From: Salipiger pallidus
Lineage (GTDB): Bacteria; Pseudomonadota; Alphaproteobacteria; Rhodobacterales; Rhodobacteraceae
NCBI RefSeq assembly: GCF_014643635.1
Contig: NZ_BMJV01000006.1
Location: 248,001-312,000, forward strand
Direction: 5' to 3'
DNA: 64,000 nt
Below are positions 16,286 through 24,754 of the stretch, in pieces. Positions within the stretch are counted from its first letter, which is position 1. Every line of letters begins with the position of its first letter. The position numbers and the translations under genes were made by a program. The notes beneath the pieces were generated by a model, which made no database searches, was not told the origin of the DNA, and saw only the letters and a program-made list of their open reading frames with translations.

Positions 16286-18088
16286 ATGACGAAGCTGACG
16301 TTGATGACGTCGGGTCTGGCACTGTGTGCCGCGACCATGGCCATGGCCAACGACGATCTCATGACCCAGATGGACAACCCCGCGCAATGGGCGATCCAGA
16401 CGGGCGATTATGCGAACCAGCGCTATTCCGAGCTTGATCAGATCAATGCCGAGAACGTGGGCGACCTGCAGGTCGCGTGGTCGTTCTCGACCGGGGTGCT
16501 GCGCGGCCACGAAGGCTCGCCGCTGGTGATCGGCGACATGATGTATGTCCATACGCCGTTCCCCAACACCGTCTATGCGCTCGACCTCAAGGAAGAGGGC
16601 AAGATCGTCTGGCGTTACGAGCCCAAGCAGGATCCGGACGTGATCCCGGTGATGTGCTGCGACACGGTAAACCGTGGCGTTGCCTACGCGGATGGCAAGA
16701 TCTTCCTGCACCAGGCCGACACCAAGGTCGTGGCGCTTGATGCCATGACCGGCGAAGTGAAGTGGGAAGTGATGAACGGTGACGCCTCGAAGGGCGAAAC
16801 CAACACCGCCACCGTCATGCCGGTGAAGGACAAGATCATCGTCGGCATCTCTGGCGGGGAATTCGGCGTTCGCGGCCATGTCACGGCCTACAACATGGAA
16901 ACCGGCGAACAGGAATGGCGCGCCTGGTCCATGGGTCCCGACGAGGACATCCTTGTTGATCCCGAAAACACCACGCATCTGGGCGAGCCTGTGGGTGAAA
17001 ACTCGGGCACCAACACTTGGGAAGGCGATCAGTGGATGATCGGCGGCGGCACCACCTGGGGCTGGTATTCCTACGATCCCGAAGCCGATCTGATCTATTA
17101 CGGCACCGGCAACCCGTCGACCTGGAACCCGGCGCAACGCCCGGGCGACAACCGCTGGTCGATGACCGTGATGGCCCGTGACCCCGACGACGGCATGGCC
17201 AAGTGGTTCTATCAGATGACGCCCCACGACGAATGGGACTACGACGGCGTCAACGAGATGATCCTTACCGATCAGGAGATGGACGGCGAAGTGCGCAAGC
17301 TGCTCACCCACTTCGACCGGAACGGCCTTGGCTACACCATGGACCGCATCACCGGCGAACTTCTGGTGGCCGAGAAATACGACCCGGCGGTCAACTGGAC
17401 CACCGGCGTGGACATGGACCCGGAGTCGGAAAACTACGGTCGTCCGGCGGTCGTGGCGGAGTACTCGACCGAGCAGAACGGCGAAGACGTGAACTCGACC
17501 GGCATCTGCCCGGCGGCGCTTGGCTCCAAGGACCAGCAGCCGGCGGCCTATTCGCCCAAAACCGAACTCTTCTACGTGCCGACCAACCACGTCTGCATGG
17601 ATTACGAGCCGTTCCGGGTAAGCTACACCGCCGGACAGCCCTATGTGGGTGCGACTCTTGCGATGTACCCGGCGCCGGACAGCCACGGCGGCATGGGCAA
17701 CTTCATCGCTTGGGACAATATCAACGGCGAGATCAAGTGGTCCCTGCCCGAGCAGTTCTCGGTCTGGTCCGGTGCGCTGGCCACTGCCGGTGACATCGTC
17801 TTCTACGGCACGCTCGAAGGCTACCTGAAGGCGGTCTCGGCCGAGACCGGCGAAGAGCTGTACCGCTTCAAGACCCCCTCGGGCATCATCGGCAACGTGA
17901 TGACCTATGAACAGGGCGGCAAGCAGTACATCGGCATCCTGTCGGGTGTCGGCGGCTGGGCGGGTATCGGCCTTGCGGCCGGTCTTACCAACCCCAACGA
18001 CGGCCTCGGCGCCGTGGGCGGCTACTCGGCCCTTTCCGACTACACCGCGCTTGGTGGTCAGCTGACGGTCTTCACCCTTCCCGACTGA
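16286..18088 (+). CDS. xoxF: XoxF, lanthanide-dependent methanol dehydrogenase
   Basis: 600-residue periplasmic PQQ eight-bladed propeller enzyme oxidising methanol (and often formaldehyde). Signal peptide: about residues 1-21. The vicinal cysteine pair C124-C125 (VMCCDTVNR) that stacks on PQQ is present. Metal ligands by family alignment are E192 (SGGEFG), N276 (GTGNPSTWN) and catalytic D318, with the extra lanthanide-coordinating D320 in DEWDYDG; the second Asp separates XoxF from calcium-type MxaF. The start at 16286 follows AAGGGAGAAGGA. No mxaF or mxaI is present, so this is the only alcohol quinoprotein visible. A hairpin separates it from xoxG. Confidence 0.97.
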   Translation: MTKLTLMTSGLALCAATMAMANDDLMTQMDNPAQWAIQTGDYANQRYSELDQINAENVGDLQVAWSFSTGVLRGHEGSPLVIGDMMYVHTPFPNTVYALDLKEEGKIVWRYEPKQDPDVIPVMCCDTVNRGVAYADGKIFLHQADTKVVALDAMTGEVKWEVMNGDASKGETNTATVMPVKDKIIVGISGGEFGVRGHVTAYNMETGEQEWRAWSMGPDEDILVDPENTTHLGEPVGENSGTNTWEGDQWMIGGGTTWGWYSYDPEADLIYYGTGNPSTWNPAQRPGDNRWSMTVMARDPDDGMAKWFYQMTPHDEWDYDGVNEMILTDQEMDGEVRKLLTHFDRNGLGYTMDRITGELLVAEKYDPAVNWTTGVDMDPESENYGRPAVVAEYSTEQNGEDVNSTGICPAALGSKDQQPAAYSPKTELFYVPTNHVCMDYEPFRVSYTAGQPYVGATLAMYPAPDSHGGMGNFIAWDNINGEIKWSLPEQFSVWSGALATAGDIVFYGTLEGYLKAVSAETGEELYRFKTPSGIIGNVMTYEQGGKQYIGILSGVGGWAGIGLAAGLTNPNDGLGAVGGYSALSDYTALGGQLTVFTLPD

Positions 18089-18103
18089 TCAGTTGTCATC
18101 AAG

Positions 18104-18130
18104 GGGCCGGCGCACTTCCCGCGCCGGCCC
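18104..18130 (+). terminator. GC-rich stem-loop between xoxF and xoxG
   Basis: GGGCCGGCGC, loop ACTTCCC, GCGCCGGCCC: a 10-bp perfect stem without a U-run. It sits 16 bp after the xoxF stop. Likely partial terminator or 3'-end stabiliser giving more xoxF than xoxG message. Confidence 0.65.
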
Positions 18131-18166
18131 GCATCCCCCATTTCGTCATACCCAAGGACACCCCCC

Positions 18167-18697
18167 ATGAAGTTCCACCTCACCCTTCTTGCGACGGCGG
18201 CCCTCCTGGCACAGACCGGCACGGGCCTGGCTGCGGACGACGTCTCGATGGACGATCCCAACATCGCCGTGGATTACGAGGAAGACGGGCGCTACTTCAC
18301 CGAAGACGGCGTGCCCACCTTCAACGTGGCCGAAGACGGCACCGTGGACTGGCCAACCTTCTCGGGCTTCCGCCGCTACCACGCCGAATGCCACGTCTGC
18401 CACGGCCCCGATGGTGAAGGCTCGACCTATGCACCGGCGCTCAAGAATTCCGCACTCGACATGGATTACTACGATTTCGTCGACGTGGTGGTGAACGGTC
18501 GCAAGAAGGTCGGTGCCTCCGAGAATTCGGTGATGCCCGCCTTCGGCACCAACCCCAACGTGATGTGCTACCTCGACGACATCTACACCTATCTCAAGGC
18601 GCATGGCTCCGGCGCGATCGGCCGCGGTCGCCCCGCCCAGAAGGAAGCCAAGTCCGATGTGTTTGCCGAGAACGAAGATGCCTGCATGGGCTCCTGA
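18167..18697 (+). CDS. xoxG: XoxG-like cytochrome c, electron acceptor of XoxF
   Basis: 176-residue periplasmic cytochrome of the cL/XoxG class. Signal peptide ends near GLAAD (about residue 22). The haem site is ECHVCHGPDGEG; SVMPAFGTNPNVMCYLDDIYTYL is the typical C-terminal region with the distal Met. Its 3' end overlaps the next gene by 20 nt, supporting co-expression with xoxJ. XoxG carries electrons from XoxF toward the terminal oxidase pathway (established knowledge). Confidence 0.93.
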   Translation: MKFHLTLLATAALLAQTGTGLAADDVSMDDPNIAVDYEEDGRYFTEDGVPTFNVAEDGTVDWPTFSGFRRYHAECHVCHGPDGEGSTYAPALKNSALDMDYYDFVDVVVNGRKKVGASENSVMPAFGTNPNVMCYLDDIYTYLKAHGSGAIGRGRPAQKEAKSDVFAENEDACMGS

Positions 18698-19535
18698 TCT
18701 GCGCCGCCTGACGTGCCTGCCAGGGCTGGTCCTGGGGGCCGCGCTAGCGGTCTTCGGGCCGCCGGGGCAGGCGCAGACCTCGGACCTCGTGTCGGACGAT
18801 GCACTGAGGGTCTGCGCCGATCCGGCGGGTGATCCGGCCTCGATGCAGGACGGATCGGGCTACGAGAACGCACTGGCCGAACTGGTGGGCGAAAAGCTCG
18901 GGCTGCCGGTGCAGTACACTTGGTACCCGATGGCCACCGGGTTCATTCGCAACACCCTCAAGGTGGGCAAGTGCGACGTGGTGATGGGCTATGCCCAGGG
19001 CCACGAGCTGGTGTTGAACACCAACCACTACATGACCTCGACTTATGTGCTGGTGGTGCCCGAGGGCGATCTGTCCGGCGTCACGCAGCTGTCGGACGAG
19101 GCGCTGAAGGGCCGCCGCATTGGCGTGATCGCAGGGTCTCCGCCGGCAAACCACATGGCGCGGTATGGTCTGATCGGAGGGGCCAAGCCCTACAACCTCG
19201 TGGTCGACCGCCGTTACGAGAGCCCCGCTCAGGTCATGCTGGACGATCTGGCGACGGGCGCCATCGACGCGGCGGTGATCTGGGGGCCCATCGGCGGTTC
19301 GCTGGCGAAACGCGATCATCCGGAGCTGAAGGTCATTCCGCTTCTGAACGAAGCGGCCTTCCCCAAGCTCTTCTACCGCATCACCATGGGGGTGCGTCAG
19401 GGCGAGAAGGTCTGGCAGCGCAAGCTCAACTCGCTGATCCGCCGCAACCAGTCCGAGATCAACGCGCTGCTGGCCGATGCTGGTGTGCCGCTGGTGCGTG
19501 ACATGGGCGACGGGATGCTTGAGGTGACGCAATGA
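18678..19535 (+). CDS. xoxJ: XoxJ/MxaJ-like periplasmic binding protein
   Basis: 285-residue solute-binding-fold protein associated with quinoprotein dehydrogenases. The start at 18678 gives a signal peptide (PGLVLGAALAVFGPPGQAQ); the earlier ATG at 18603 lies deep inside xoxG. Features include DDALRVCADPAGDPASM, KVGKCDVVMGYAQGHE and ALKGRRIGVIAGSPPANH, as in XoxJ. The role is thought to be activation or assembly of XoxF (structure-based proposal in the literature). The stop overlaps the rhodanese-like gene by ATGA. Confidence 0.93.
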   Translation: MPAWAPDLRRLTCLPGLVLGAALAVFGPPGQAQTSDLVSDDALRVCADPAGDPASMQDGSGYENALAELVGEKLGLPVQYTWYPMATGFIRNTLKVGKCDVVMGYAQGHELVLNTNHYMTSTYVLVVPEGDLSGVTQLSDEALKGRRIGVIAGSPPANHMARYGLIGGAKPYNLVVDRRYESPAQVMLDDLATGAIDAAVIWGPIGGSLAKRDHPELKVIPLLNEAAFPKLFYRITMGVRQGEKVWQRKLNSLIRRNQSEINALLADAGVPLVRDMGDGMLEVTQ

Positions 19536-20068
19536 ACCGTGTGGCGGCGGTGCTGCTCGCGCTGCTGCCGCTCGCCGCCTTCGCGGCCCCGCCCGAGCCT
19601 GATGGTTACCGGATGGAGGACTACCGCGCCCCCGTACCCGCCACGCTGGAGGGCGCCAAGGTTGTGGACACTGCGGGTGCTTACGGTCTGTGGGAAGAGG
19701 GCGGAACGGTCTTTATCGACGTGCTGCCGCAGCCAGTGAAGCCCGCCAATTTGCCTGAAGGCACGATCTGGCGCGACAAGCCCCGCGACAGCATCCCCGG
19801 CGCAACCTGGCTTGCCAACACCGGCTACGGCGCGCTGGATCCCGCCACCGAAGCCTACTTCCTCGATAGCCTGTCTACCCTGACCGACGGAGACACGGCG
19901 CGCCCGGTGCTGTTCTTCTGCCTTGCAGACTGCTGGATGAGCTGGAACGCCGCCCGCCGCGCGATTGCCAATGGTTACAGCGCGGTGCATTGGCTGCCCA
20001 CGGGCACCGATGGCTGGATTGCGGCGGGCCACCCTGTAGAACGCGTGACCCCGGCTGCCGCACCTTGA
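19532..20068 (+). CDS. Exported rhodanese-like protein, PQQ-catabolism CxxCW-type
   Basis: 178-residue periplasmic protein: signal peptide to about residue 18, then a rhodanese-like domain. The active-loop region reads FFCLADCWMSWNAARRA, matching the family of PQQ-dependent catabolism-associated proteins named for a cysteine-cysteine-tryptophan motif, here spaced C-x3-C-W. GTDGWIAAGHPVE is the rhodanese C-terminal signature. Last gene of the xox operon. A sulfur-transfer or redox role is inferred; in the cluster it could work with the cysteine-bearing SoxYZ-like carrier. Confidence 0.87.
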   Translation: MNRVAAVLLALLPLAAFAAPPEPDGYRMEDYRAPVPATLEGAKVVDTAGAYGLWEEGGTVFIDVLPQPVKPANLPEGTIWRDKPRDSIPGATWLANTGYGALDPATEAYFLDSLSTLTDGDTARPVLFFCLADCWMSWNAARRAIANGYSAVHWLPTGTDGWIAAGHPVERVTPAAAP

Positions 20069-20112
20069 CCTGAAAACCGCCCAAGCTGAAACGGACGGCC
20101 TGCCTCCGGCGG

Positions 20113-20212
20113 GGATATTTTCAGGTCAAAGGAAACAGGGCGCCGCACCGTGTCTTCTTCTCTTTCCAAATACGCCGGGGGAGCCTCTTCAGGAGACGGG
20201 GGCAGCGCCCCC
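20113..20212. repeat. Composite dispersed repeat, copies 4 and 5
   Basis: GGATATTTTCAGGTCAAAGG (20113-) is an inverted, diverged copy. 20153-20175 is identical over 23 bp to 1877-1899 and is followed by a GGGGGCAGCGCCCCC hairpin at 20198-20212. The same A/T-rich box plus G5CAGC hairpin order recurs at 55691-55751. It fills the gap between the convergent rhodanese-like and propeller genes. Confidence 0.65.
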
Positions 20213-20225
20213 TCTGCCCTCCGGG

Positions 20226-21191
20226 CTAGGGGAGATGGCCGGGATAGAGAAATGCGCCAAAGGCGCGCGGGCCGTCGGCGGTGGCGGGGCCTTGGGTCAC
20301 CTTGAGCGTGGCGGCGTCGATGAGGCTCAGCGAATTGTCGAACCAGTTGGCAACCACGATGGTGCCGTCTTCGGTGGCCGCGATGCCTTCGGGGTATTCG
20401 CCCACGTCAAGCGTGGCGACAGGGCCGAGATCCTCGAGGCTGAGAACGCTCACGCTGTTCTGGTACTGGTTAGTGACAAAGGCGCGGCCAGCGGCGAAGG
20501 CGACGCCGTAGGGGCGCTCTCCCACGGGCACGGTGGCCAGAACCTCACCGACGCCAGGGTCGATCACCGTCACGTCGTTGCTGCCCACGTTGCCCACGAA
20601 CAGCCGTCCGTCCGGCGCGAAGCTGAGGCCGAAGGGGCGGCTGCCCACGGCGGCGGTGTGCAACACCGCGAGGCTTTCCGTATCGAACAGACTCACCCGG
20701 TCTGCATCCCGTTCTGCCACGGCAAGGAGCAACCCGTCAGGCGATAGTGCCAGCCCCGCCGGGGCGGCGGCGGTTGGCAGGGTGGTAATCACCTCCAGCG
20801 CCACCGCATCGAGCACGAAGACCCGGGCATTGTACCAGTCGGACACGAACAAGCGATCCCGGGCTGCGTCCAGCGCCACGCCGATAGGGCCTCCGTCGAG
20901 CACCGCCTCGGCGGTGACTGTGCCGGTCAGGTCGTGGCGGCGCACTGTTTTGCTGTCCGGAGACACGGTGTACACCGCGCCGCCGGGATCCACCGCCACC
21001 CCCGCCGGTTTGCCGGGCACGGACCAGCGTGCGCGCTCAAGCCCTGTGTCGAGGTCGATCACGCTCACCGTGTCGGCGTTCTGGCAGGTGACGAAGGCGA
21101 TGTCCGCAGCCGCGGGCACCGCCAGCAGGGCGGCAAGAAGCGCCCCGATCAGGTCAGGACGACGGCGCACCGAACATCTCGACCAGCGCAT
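20226..21191 (-). CDS. Exported YVTN-type beta-propeller protein
   Basis: 321-residue protein with repeating blades of about 40 residues (DTVSVIDLDTG, VYTVSPDSKTVRRHD, RLFVSDWYNARVFVLDA, RLFVGNVGSNDVTVIDPG, AFVTNQYQNSVSVLSL), seven-bladed YVTN/YncE style. A signal peptide follows the start (LIGALLAALLAVPAAAD). The ATG at 21191 overlaps the upstream gene by 38 nt; a GTG at 21170 would shorten the n-region and is an equally good start. It is the third gene of a minus-strand operon with the SRPBCC and DUF2380-like genes. The function is unknown, but it pairs with the second propeller at 23550. Confidence 0.87.
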   Translation of the reverse strand: MRWSRCSVRRRPDLIGALLAALLAVPAAADIAFVTCQNADTVSVIDLDTGLERARWSVPGKPAGVAVDPGGAVYTVSPDSKTVRRHDLTGTVTAEAVLDGGPIGVALDAARDRLFVSDWYNARVFVLDAVALEVITTLPTAAAPAGLALSPDGLLLAVAERDADRVSLFDTESLAVLHTAAVGSRPFGLSFAPDGRLFVGNVGSNDVTVIDPGVGEVLATVPVGERPYGVAFAAGRAFVTNQYQNSVSVLSLEDLGPVATLDVGEYPEGIAATEDGTIVVANWFDNSLSLIDAATLKVTQGPATADGPRAFGAFLYPGHLP

Positions 21192-21705
21192 CGAGCCCCG
21201 CTTGGTACACGCCGGACACGGCTGCGATCGCTGCCTCGTCGTTCAGCTCTTCGGGGGGATCGTTGTTGGGATAGCCGCGGTAGAACGCCCCGCGCCATTC
21301 CACCACCGATCCGCCGCCATCACGCGGCTTGACCGTAAGATGGGACGAGTAGTTGGTTACGGGGAGCACCTCGACCGCGACCTCGGTGATGCGGTAGCTG
21401 TAGGTCATCTTGTCCGCGTCATACTTGTATAGCACCTCCGAGATCATCGGCCCCTCGGCCCCCTGTTCCGACAGGTACAGATCTCGCGTCGCGTCGATCT
21501 CGTTGCCGCCCTGGCCTTCTTGCGAGACCACCGCCGGGTGCCACGTCAGGTCCTGAAAATCGCCGATGGCGGCCCAGACCTCGGACGGCTCGGCCGCCAC
21601 CTCGGTGGTCAGCGTGACCTTCTGGCGGGTCGGCCCGTGGGCCAGAGCCATTCCCGGAAGCAGCGCAAGCGCCGCCGTCATTGTCATAAAGGAACGTCGT
21701 TTCAT
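21154..21705 (-). CDS. Exported SRPBCC-family protein, MxaD-like
   Basis: 183 residues: signal peptide (FMTMTAALALLPGMALA) then a START/SRPBCC domain (VTLTTEVAAEPSEVWAAIGDFQDLTWHPAV, GGSVVEWRGAFYRG in blocks). MxaD of methanol oxidation clusters belongs to this superfamily and aids electron transfer from methanol dehydrogenase to its cytochrome (established knowledge); the xox setting makes that the best guess. The predicted mature N-terminus is histidine (HGPTRQK). Its start overlaps the preceding gene by ATGA. Confidence 0.85.
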   Translation of the reverse strand: MKRRSFMTMTAALALLPGMALAHGPTRQKVTLTTEVAAEPSEVWAAIGDFQDLTWHPAVVSQEGQGGNEIDATRDLYLSEQGAEGPMISEVLYKYDADKMTYSYRITEVAVEVLPVTNYSSHLTVKPRDGGGSVVEWRGAFYRGYPNNDPPEELNDEAAIAAVSGVYQAGLDALVEMFGAPSS

Positions 21706-22202
21706 TCTTCCTCCTCCCTGAAGAACGCGGTTTTCAAGATATACGCCATGCCCCGCCGCCAGCTGTCATCGGTGTTCGACCGGATGTCGACGACGCGGCC
21801 CCGCACCATGTCGCCGCTGGCGGCATCGCGCATCTGCAGGTTCATGGTCAGGATCAGGTTCGAGACCTTCTGAACCTCGCCCACCAGTGAATAATCGGCC
21901 CCCAGCCTTGTCGCCATACGGGTGTCGCAGCCGTAGCACTTGGCCGGGTTGACGATGCGCGCACGGTCCTCGGCCACCGGGGAAAGATCCACGAGCGTGT
22001 AGCCTTCGGCCTCGAACCGCTCGGTCACCAGCGCCTTGAGCATATCGATCCGGGCGGCCTCGGCGGGGTCCGCCCCCAGCTCAGCGGTTTGCAGGCTGGA
22101 GTCCAGAAGAGTGATCCCGAAGAAGGCGACAGACCCTTCCTGCGCCCGTGCAGCGGGTGCCGCGCAGAGTGTCAGGCCAAACAGGATCGCTTTGCCAAGC
22201 AT
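21702..22202 (-). CDS. Exported DUF2380-like protein
   Basis: 166 residues with a signal peptide ending near AARAQ. The mature part resembles DUF2380/DUF3280 lipid-free periplasmic proteins: VAFFGITLLDSSLQT, a CYGCDTRMATRLGADY segment with a CxxC pair, VSNLILTMNLQMRD, and a C-terminal SWRRGMAYILK. First gene of the minus-strand operon 22202 to 20226. Co-occurrence with PQQ dehydrogenase genes is known for the family; the biochemical role is not. Confidence 0.8.
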   Translation of the reverse strand: MLGKAILFGLTLCAAPAARAQEGSVAFFGITLLDSSLQTAELGADPAEAARIDMLKALVTERFEAEGYTLVDLSPVAEDRARIVNPAKCYGCDTRMATRLGADYSLVGEVQKVSNLILTMNLQMRDAASGDMVRGRVVDIRSNTDDSWRRGMAYILKTAFFREEEE

Positions 22203-22282
22203 CGGTGCCTTCTCAGAAAATAAGAGTCGCAGTGAATGGTGCCGCCGTTACCATCCTTCTCGCAACCGCTCCGGAAGTATAG

Positions 22283-22340
22283 GTTTCGCGTCTGGCGAAA
22301 CGGGTCTCAGGATCGGGGCGGCCCGCAGGGAGAGCGGGCC
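22283..22340. promoter_or_regulatory. Two inverted repeats in a divergent promoter region
   Basis: GTTTCGC/GCGAAAC (22283-22289, 22295-22301) and GGCCCGC/GCGGGCC (22320-22326, 22334-22340) lie in the 151-bp gap between the DUF2380-like gene (leftward) and the solute-binding gene (rightward). The first is a candidate operator. The second sits next to the Shine-Dalgarno of the rightward gene and would form an RNA hairpin. Confidence 0.4.
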
Positions 22341-22353
22341 ATGGGAGGAGACG

Positions 22354-23541
22354 ATGCCGATACCAATGAAGCCGCTCATGGCAGCGGCTGCCTTGCTGAT
22401 GAGCAGCGCCATGGCGCAGGCGCTGGACGTACGCGCCGGGGTGCTGCGGGTGGATTACGACGCCCTGCTGCCGATCTCGCGCTACGATGTGCGCCCCGAT
22501 GATCTGGCCTTCGCCGGGGCTGCCCTCGCGGACGAGGACAACGCCACCACCGGCAGCTTCCTTGGCCACACCTACGAGACGGTGACCCGCGCCGCGCCCC
22601 CCGAGGAGGCCGCCGCCGCGATGGAAGCGCTGCTGGCGGATGGTATTCGCTTCATCGCTGTGGACGCCAAGGCGTCCGAACTTACGGATCTTGCGGACAA
22701 GGCCGCCGAGGCGGGGGCGCTGGTCCTGAACACCCGCGCGCCGGACGTGGGCCTGCGCAGCGACCAGTGCCGCGCCAACCTGCTGCACATCGCCCCGAGC
22801 GATGCCATGAAGGCCGAGGCGGTGGCCCAGTTCGCGGTCTGGAAGCAGTGGAAGCGCTGGCTTCTGATCACCGGGTCGAACCCCGAGGACCGCGCGCTGG
22901 CCGATGCCTACCGCCGCGCCGCCACCAAGTTCGGCGCCACCATCGTCGAGGAGCGCGAGTTCGAGGACACGGGCGGCAGCCGCCGCACCGACAGCGGCCA
23001 TGTCATGGTGCAGCGCCAGTTGCCGACCTTCATGCAAGGCACCGAATCCCATGACGTGGTGATCGCCGCCGATGCCACCGACTATTTCGCCGCCTACCTG
23101 CCCTATCACCTCTGGACCCCGCGCCCGGTCATGGGGAGCGCCGGGCTGCGCCCGGTCACCATCCACGCCGCCCACGAGGCCTGGGGCGCGACGCAGTTCC
23201 AGAACCGCTTCGAGGCGCTCACCCGCCGCCATGTGCAGGAGGAGGACTACAACACATGGCTTGCCCTGCGGGTTCTGGGCGAGGCGGTGACCCGCGCGAA
23301 CACCACCGATCCGGCCGAGCTCGAGGCGTTCATCCTGTCGGATGCCTTCGAGTTGGCCGCCTTCAAGGGGCAGAAGGTCACCTTCCGTCCGTGGAATGGT
23401 CAGCTGCGCCAGCCGGTGCTGCTTCATGACGGGCGCATCACCGTGAGTGTCAGCCCGCAGGAGGGGTTCCTGCACCAGACCTCTCCGCTCGATACGCTGG
23501 GGCTCGATGAGCCTGAATCTGATTGCACCGCTTTCCAGTGA
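22354..23541 (+). CDS. ABC-type substrate-binding protein of PQQ alcohol dehydrogenase systems
   Basis: 395-residue periplasmic branched-chain-type binding-protein fold. Signal peptide: about residues 1-25 (LMAAAALLMSSAMAQA). Visible: ALDVRAGVLRVDYDALLPIS, AVDAKASELTDLADKA, RAPDVGLRSDQCRANLLHIAPSDAMKAEA and KQWKRWLLITG, matching the binding protein found beside PQQ dehydrogenase and propeller genes. The start at 22354 follows GGGAGGAG (22343-22350). It is followed after 8 bp by the propeller gene. The ligand is unknown; no permease of its class is in the window. Confidence 0.88.
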   Translation: MPIPMKPLMAAAALLMSSAMAQALDVRAGVLRVDYDALLPISRYDVRPDDLAFAGAALADEDNATTGSFLGHTYETVTRAAPPEEAAAAMEALLADGIRFIAVDAKASELTDLADKAAEAGALVLNTRAPDVGLRSDQCRANLLHIAPSDAMKAEAVAQFAVWKQWKRWLLITGSNPEDRALADAYRRAATKFGATIVEEREFEDTGGSRRTDSGHVMVQRQLPTFMQGTESHDVVIAADATDYFAAYLPYHLWTPRPVMGSAGLRPVTIHAAHEAWGATQFQNRFEALTRRHVQEEDYNTWLALRVLGEAVTRANTTDPAELEAFILSDAFELAAFKGQKVTFRPWNGQLRQPVLLHDGRITVSVSPQEGFLHQTSPLDTLGLDEPESDCTAFQ

Positions 23542-23549
23542 GGACCGAC

Positions 23550-24521
23550 ATGAAACACTTGGCTCTGACGACCGCCCTTCTGATGTCCGCAACCGGCGCC
23601 ATGGCCGGCAAGGCCTTTGTATCGAACGAGCGGGGCAACACGATCACCGTGGTCGATACCGAAAGCTGGGAGGTGCTGACCGAGTTCGACGGTGGCAACC
23701 GACCCCGGGGCATCACCCTGTCGCCGGACGGATCGCTCCTTTACGTCTGCGCCAGTGACGATGACACGGTGCGGGTCTTCGACACCGAAACCTACGAAGA
23801 GCTCTATACGCTGCCCTCAGGCCCGGACCCGGAGCTGTTCGTCATCCACCCCTCGGGCAGCCCGCTTTATATCGCCAACGAGGACGACAACCTCGTGACC
23901 GTGACGGATACGGAAAGCCATTCGATCCTTGCCGAGGTGCCAGTGGGGGTGGAGCCCGAGGGCATGGCGATCTCGCCGGACAGCCAGTGGGTGGTGAACA
24001 CCTCGGAGACCACCAACATGGCGCATTTCATCTCGACCGAGGATTACCAGATCAAGCACAACATCCTCGTGGATCAGCGCCCGCGCTATGCGCAGTACAC
24101 CTCGGACGGCAGCCGCCTATTCGTCAGCTCCGAGATCGGCGGCACGGTATCGGTGATTGACGTGGCCGAGGATGGCACACCGACCCTGCGCCAGAAGATC
24201 GAATTCGAGGTGCCGGGGGTGCTTCCGGAATGGCTCCAGCCCGTCGGGGTGAAGATCACCGAGGACGCCAGTCGCATCTTCGTGGCGCTTGGGCCCGCCA
24301 ACCGGGTGGCGGTGATCGATGGCGCGAGCCTCGAGGTGGTGGATTACATCATGGTGGGCCAGCGGGTCTGGCAGATGGATTTCACCCATGACCAAAAGTA
24401 CCTCGTCACGACCAACGGCAACTCCAACGACATCACGGTGATCGACGTGGAGAAGGAAGAAGCCATCAAGTCCGTGCAGGTGGGGCAGCAGCCCTGGGGC
24501 GTGGCGATCACGCCGTACTAA
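23550..24521 (+). CDS. PQQ-associated YVTN beta-propeller protein
   Basis: 323 residues: signal peptide (residues 1-19) and seven YVTN blades (KAFVSNERGNTITVVDTES, PDGSLLYVCASDDDTVRVFD, SPLYIANEDDNLVTVTDTES, FVALGPANRVAVIDGAS, LVTTNGNSNDITVIDVEK). It matches the propeller family linked with PQQ-dependent catabolism. The C-terminus is QPWGVAITPY, and its coding end is the first unit of a tandem repeat that continues past the stop. Co-transcribed with the preceding binding protein. Confidence 0.9.
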   Translation: MKHLALTTALLMSATGAMAGKAFVSNERGNTITVVDTESWEVLTEFDGGNRPRGITLSPDGSLLYVCASDDDTVRVFDTETYEELYTLPSGPDPELFVIHPSGSPLYIANEDDNLVTVTDTESHSILAEVPVGVEPEGMAISPDSQWVVNTSETTNMAHFISTEDYQIKHNILVDQRPRYAQYTSDGSRLFVSSEIGGTVSVIDVAEDGTPTLRQKIEFEVPGVLPEWLQPVGVKITEDASRIFVALGPANRVAVIDGASLEVVDYIMVGQRVWQMDFTHDQKYLVTTNGNSNDITVIDVEKEEAIKSVQVGQQPWGVAITPY

Positions 24522-24612
24522 GGAGCGCGTGGCCATCACGCCCTACTGAAGGTGCGCGTGGCGATCACGCCGTACTGACGAAGGGCGTGGCGATCTCGCC
24601 CTGCCGAGAAGA
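24499..24612 (+). repeat. Four-unit tandem repeat over the propeller 3' end
   Basis: Units of 28-29 bp begin at 24499, 24527, 24556 and 24585, each with GCGTGGCGATCACGCCGTAC or a near variant. The first three each encode VAITPY then a stop (TAA, TGA, TGA) in successive frames. The first unit is inside the propeller gene; the rest are 3' untranslated. This is tandem duplication of a gene end. Confidence 0.85.
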
Positions 24613-24754
24613 AGCAGCCGTGCCACACGTAACCATTCCAGGCGGGGCTGCCGCAACGTGAGGAGCGTCACCCCTCCTTTGGTCGGGTCGACAGCGCAGG
24701 GGGGCAGCACCCAGGATGCAAGAGCGGCCCACGTGGCCGCAGGGAGGAAAGACC

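Noticed and set aside
16085-17686. 533-codon minus-strand open frame over xoxF
   Set aside because: Antisense to xoxF, which is unambiguous; no domain in the antisense translation.
24499-24612. CRISPR array
   Set aside because: Units are contiguous without spacers and overlap a coding end; no cas genes in the window.
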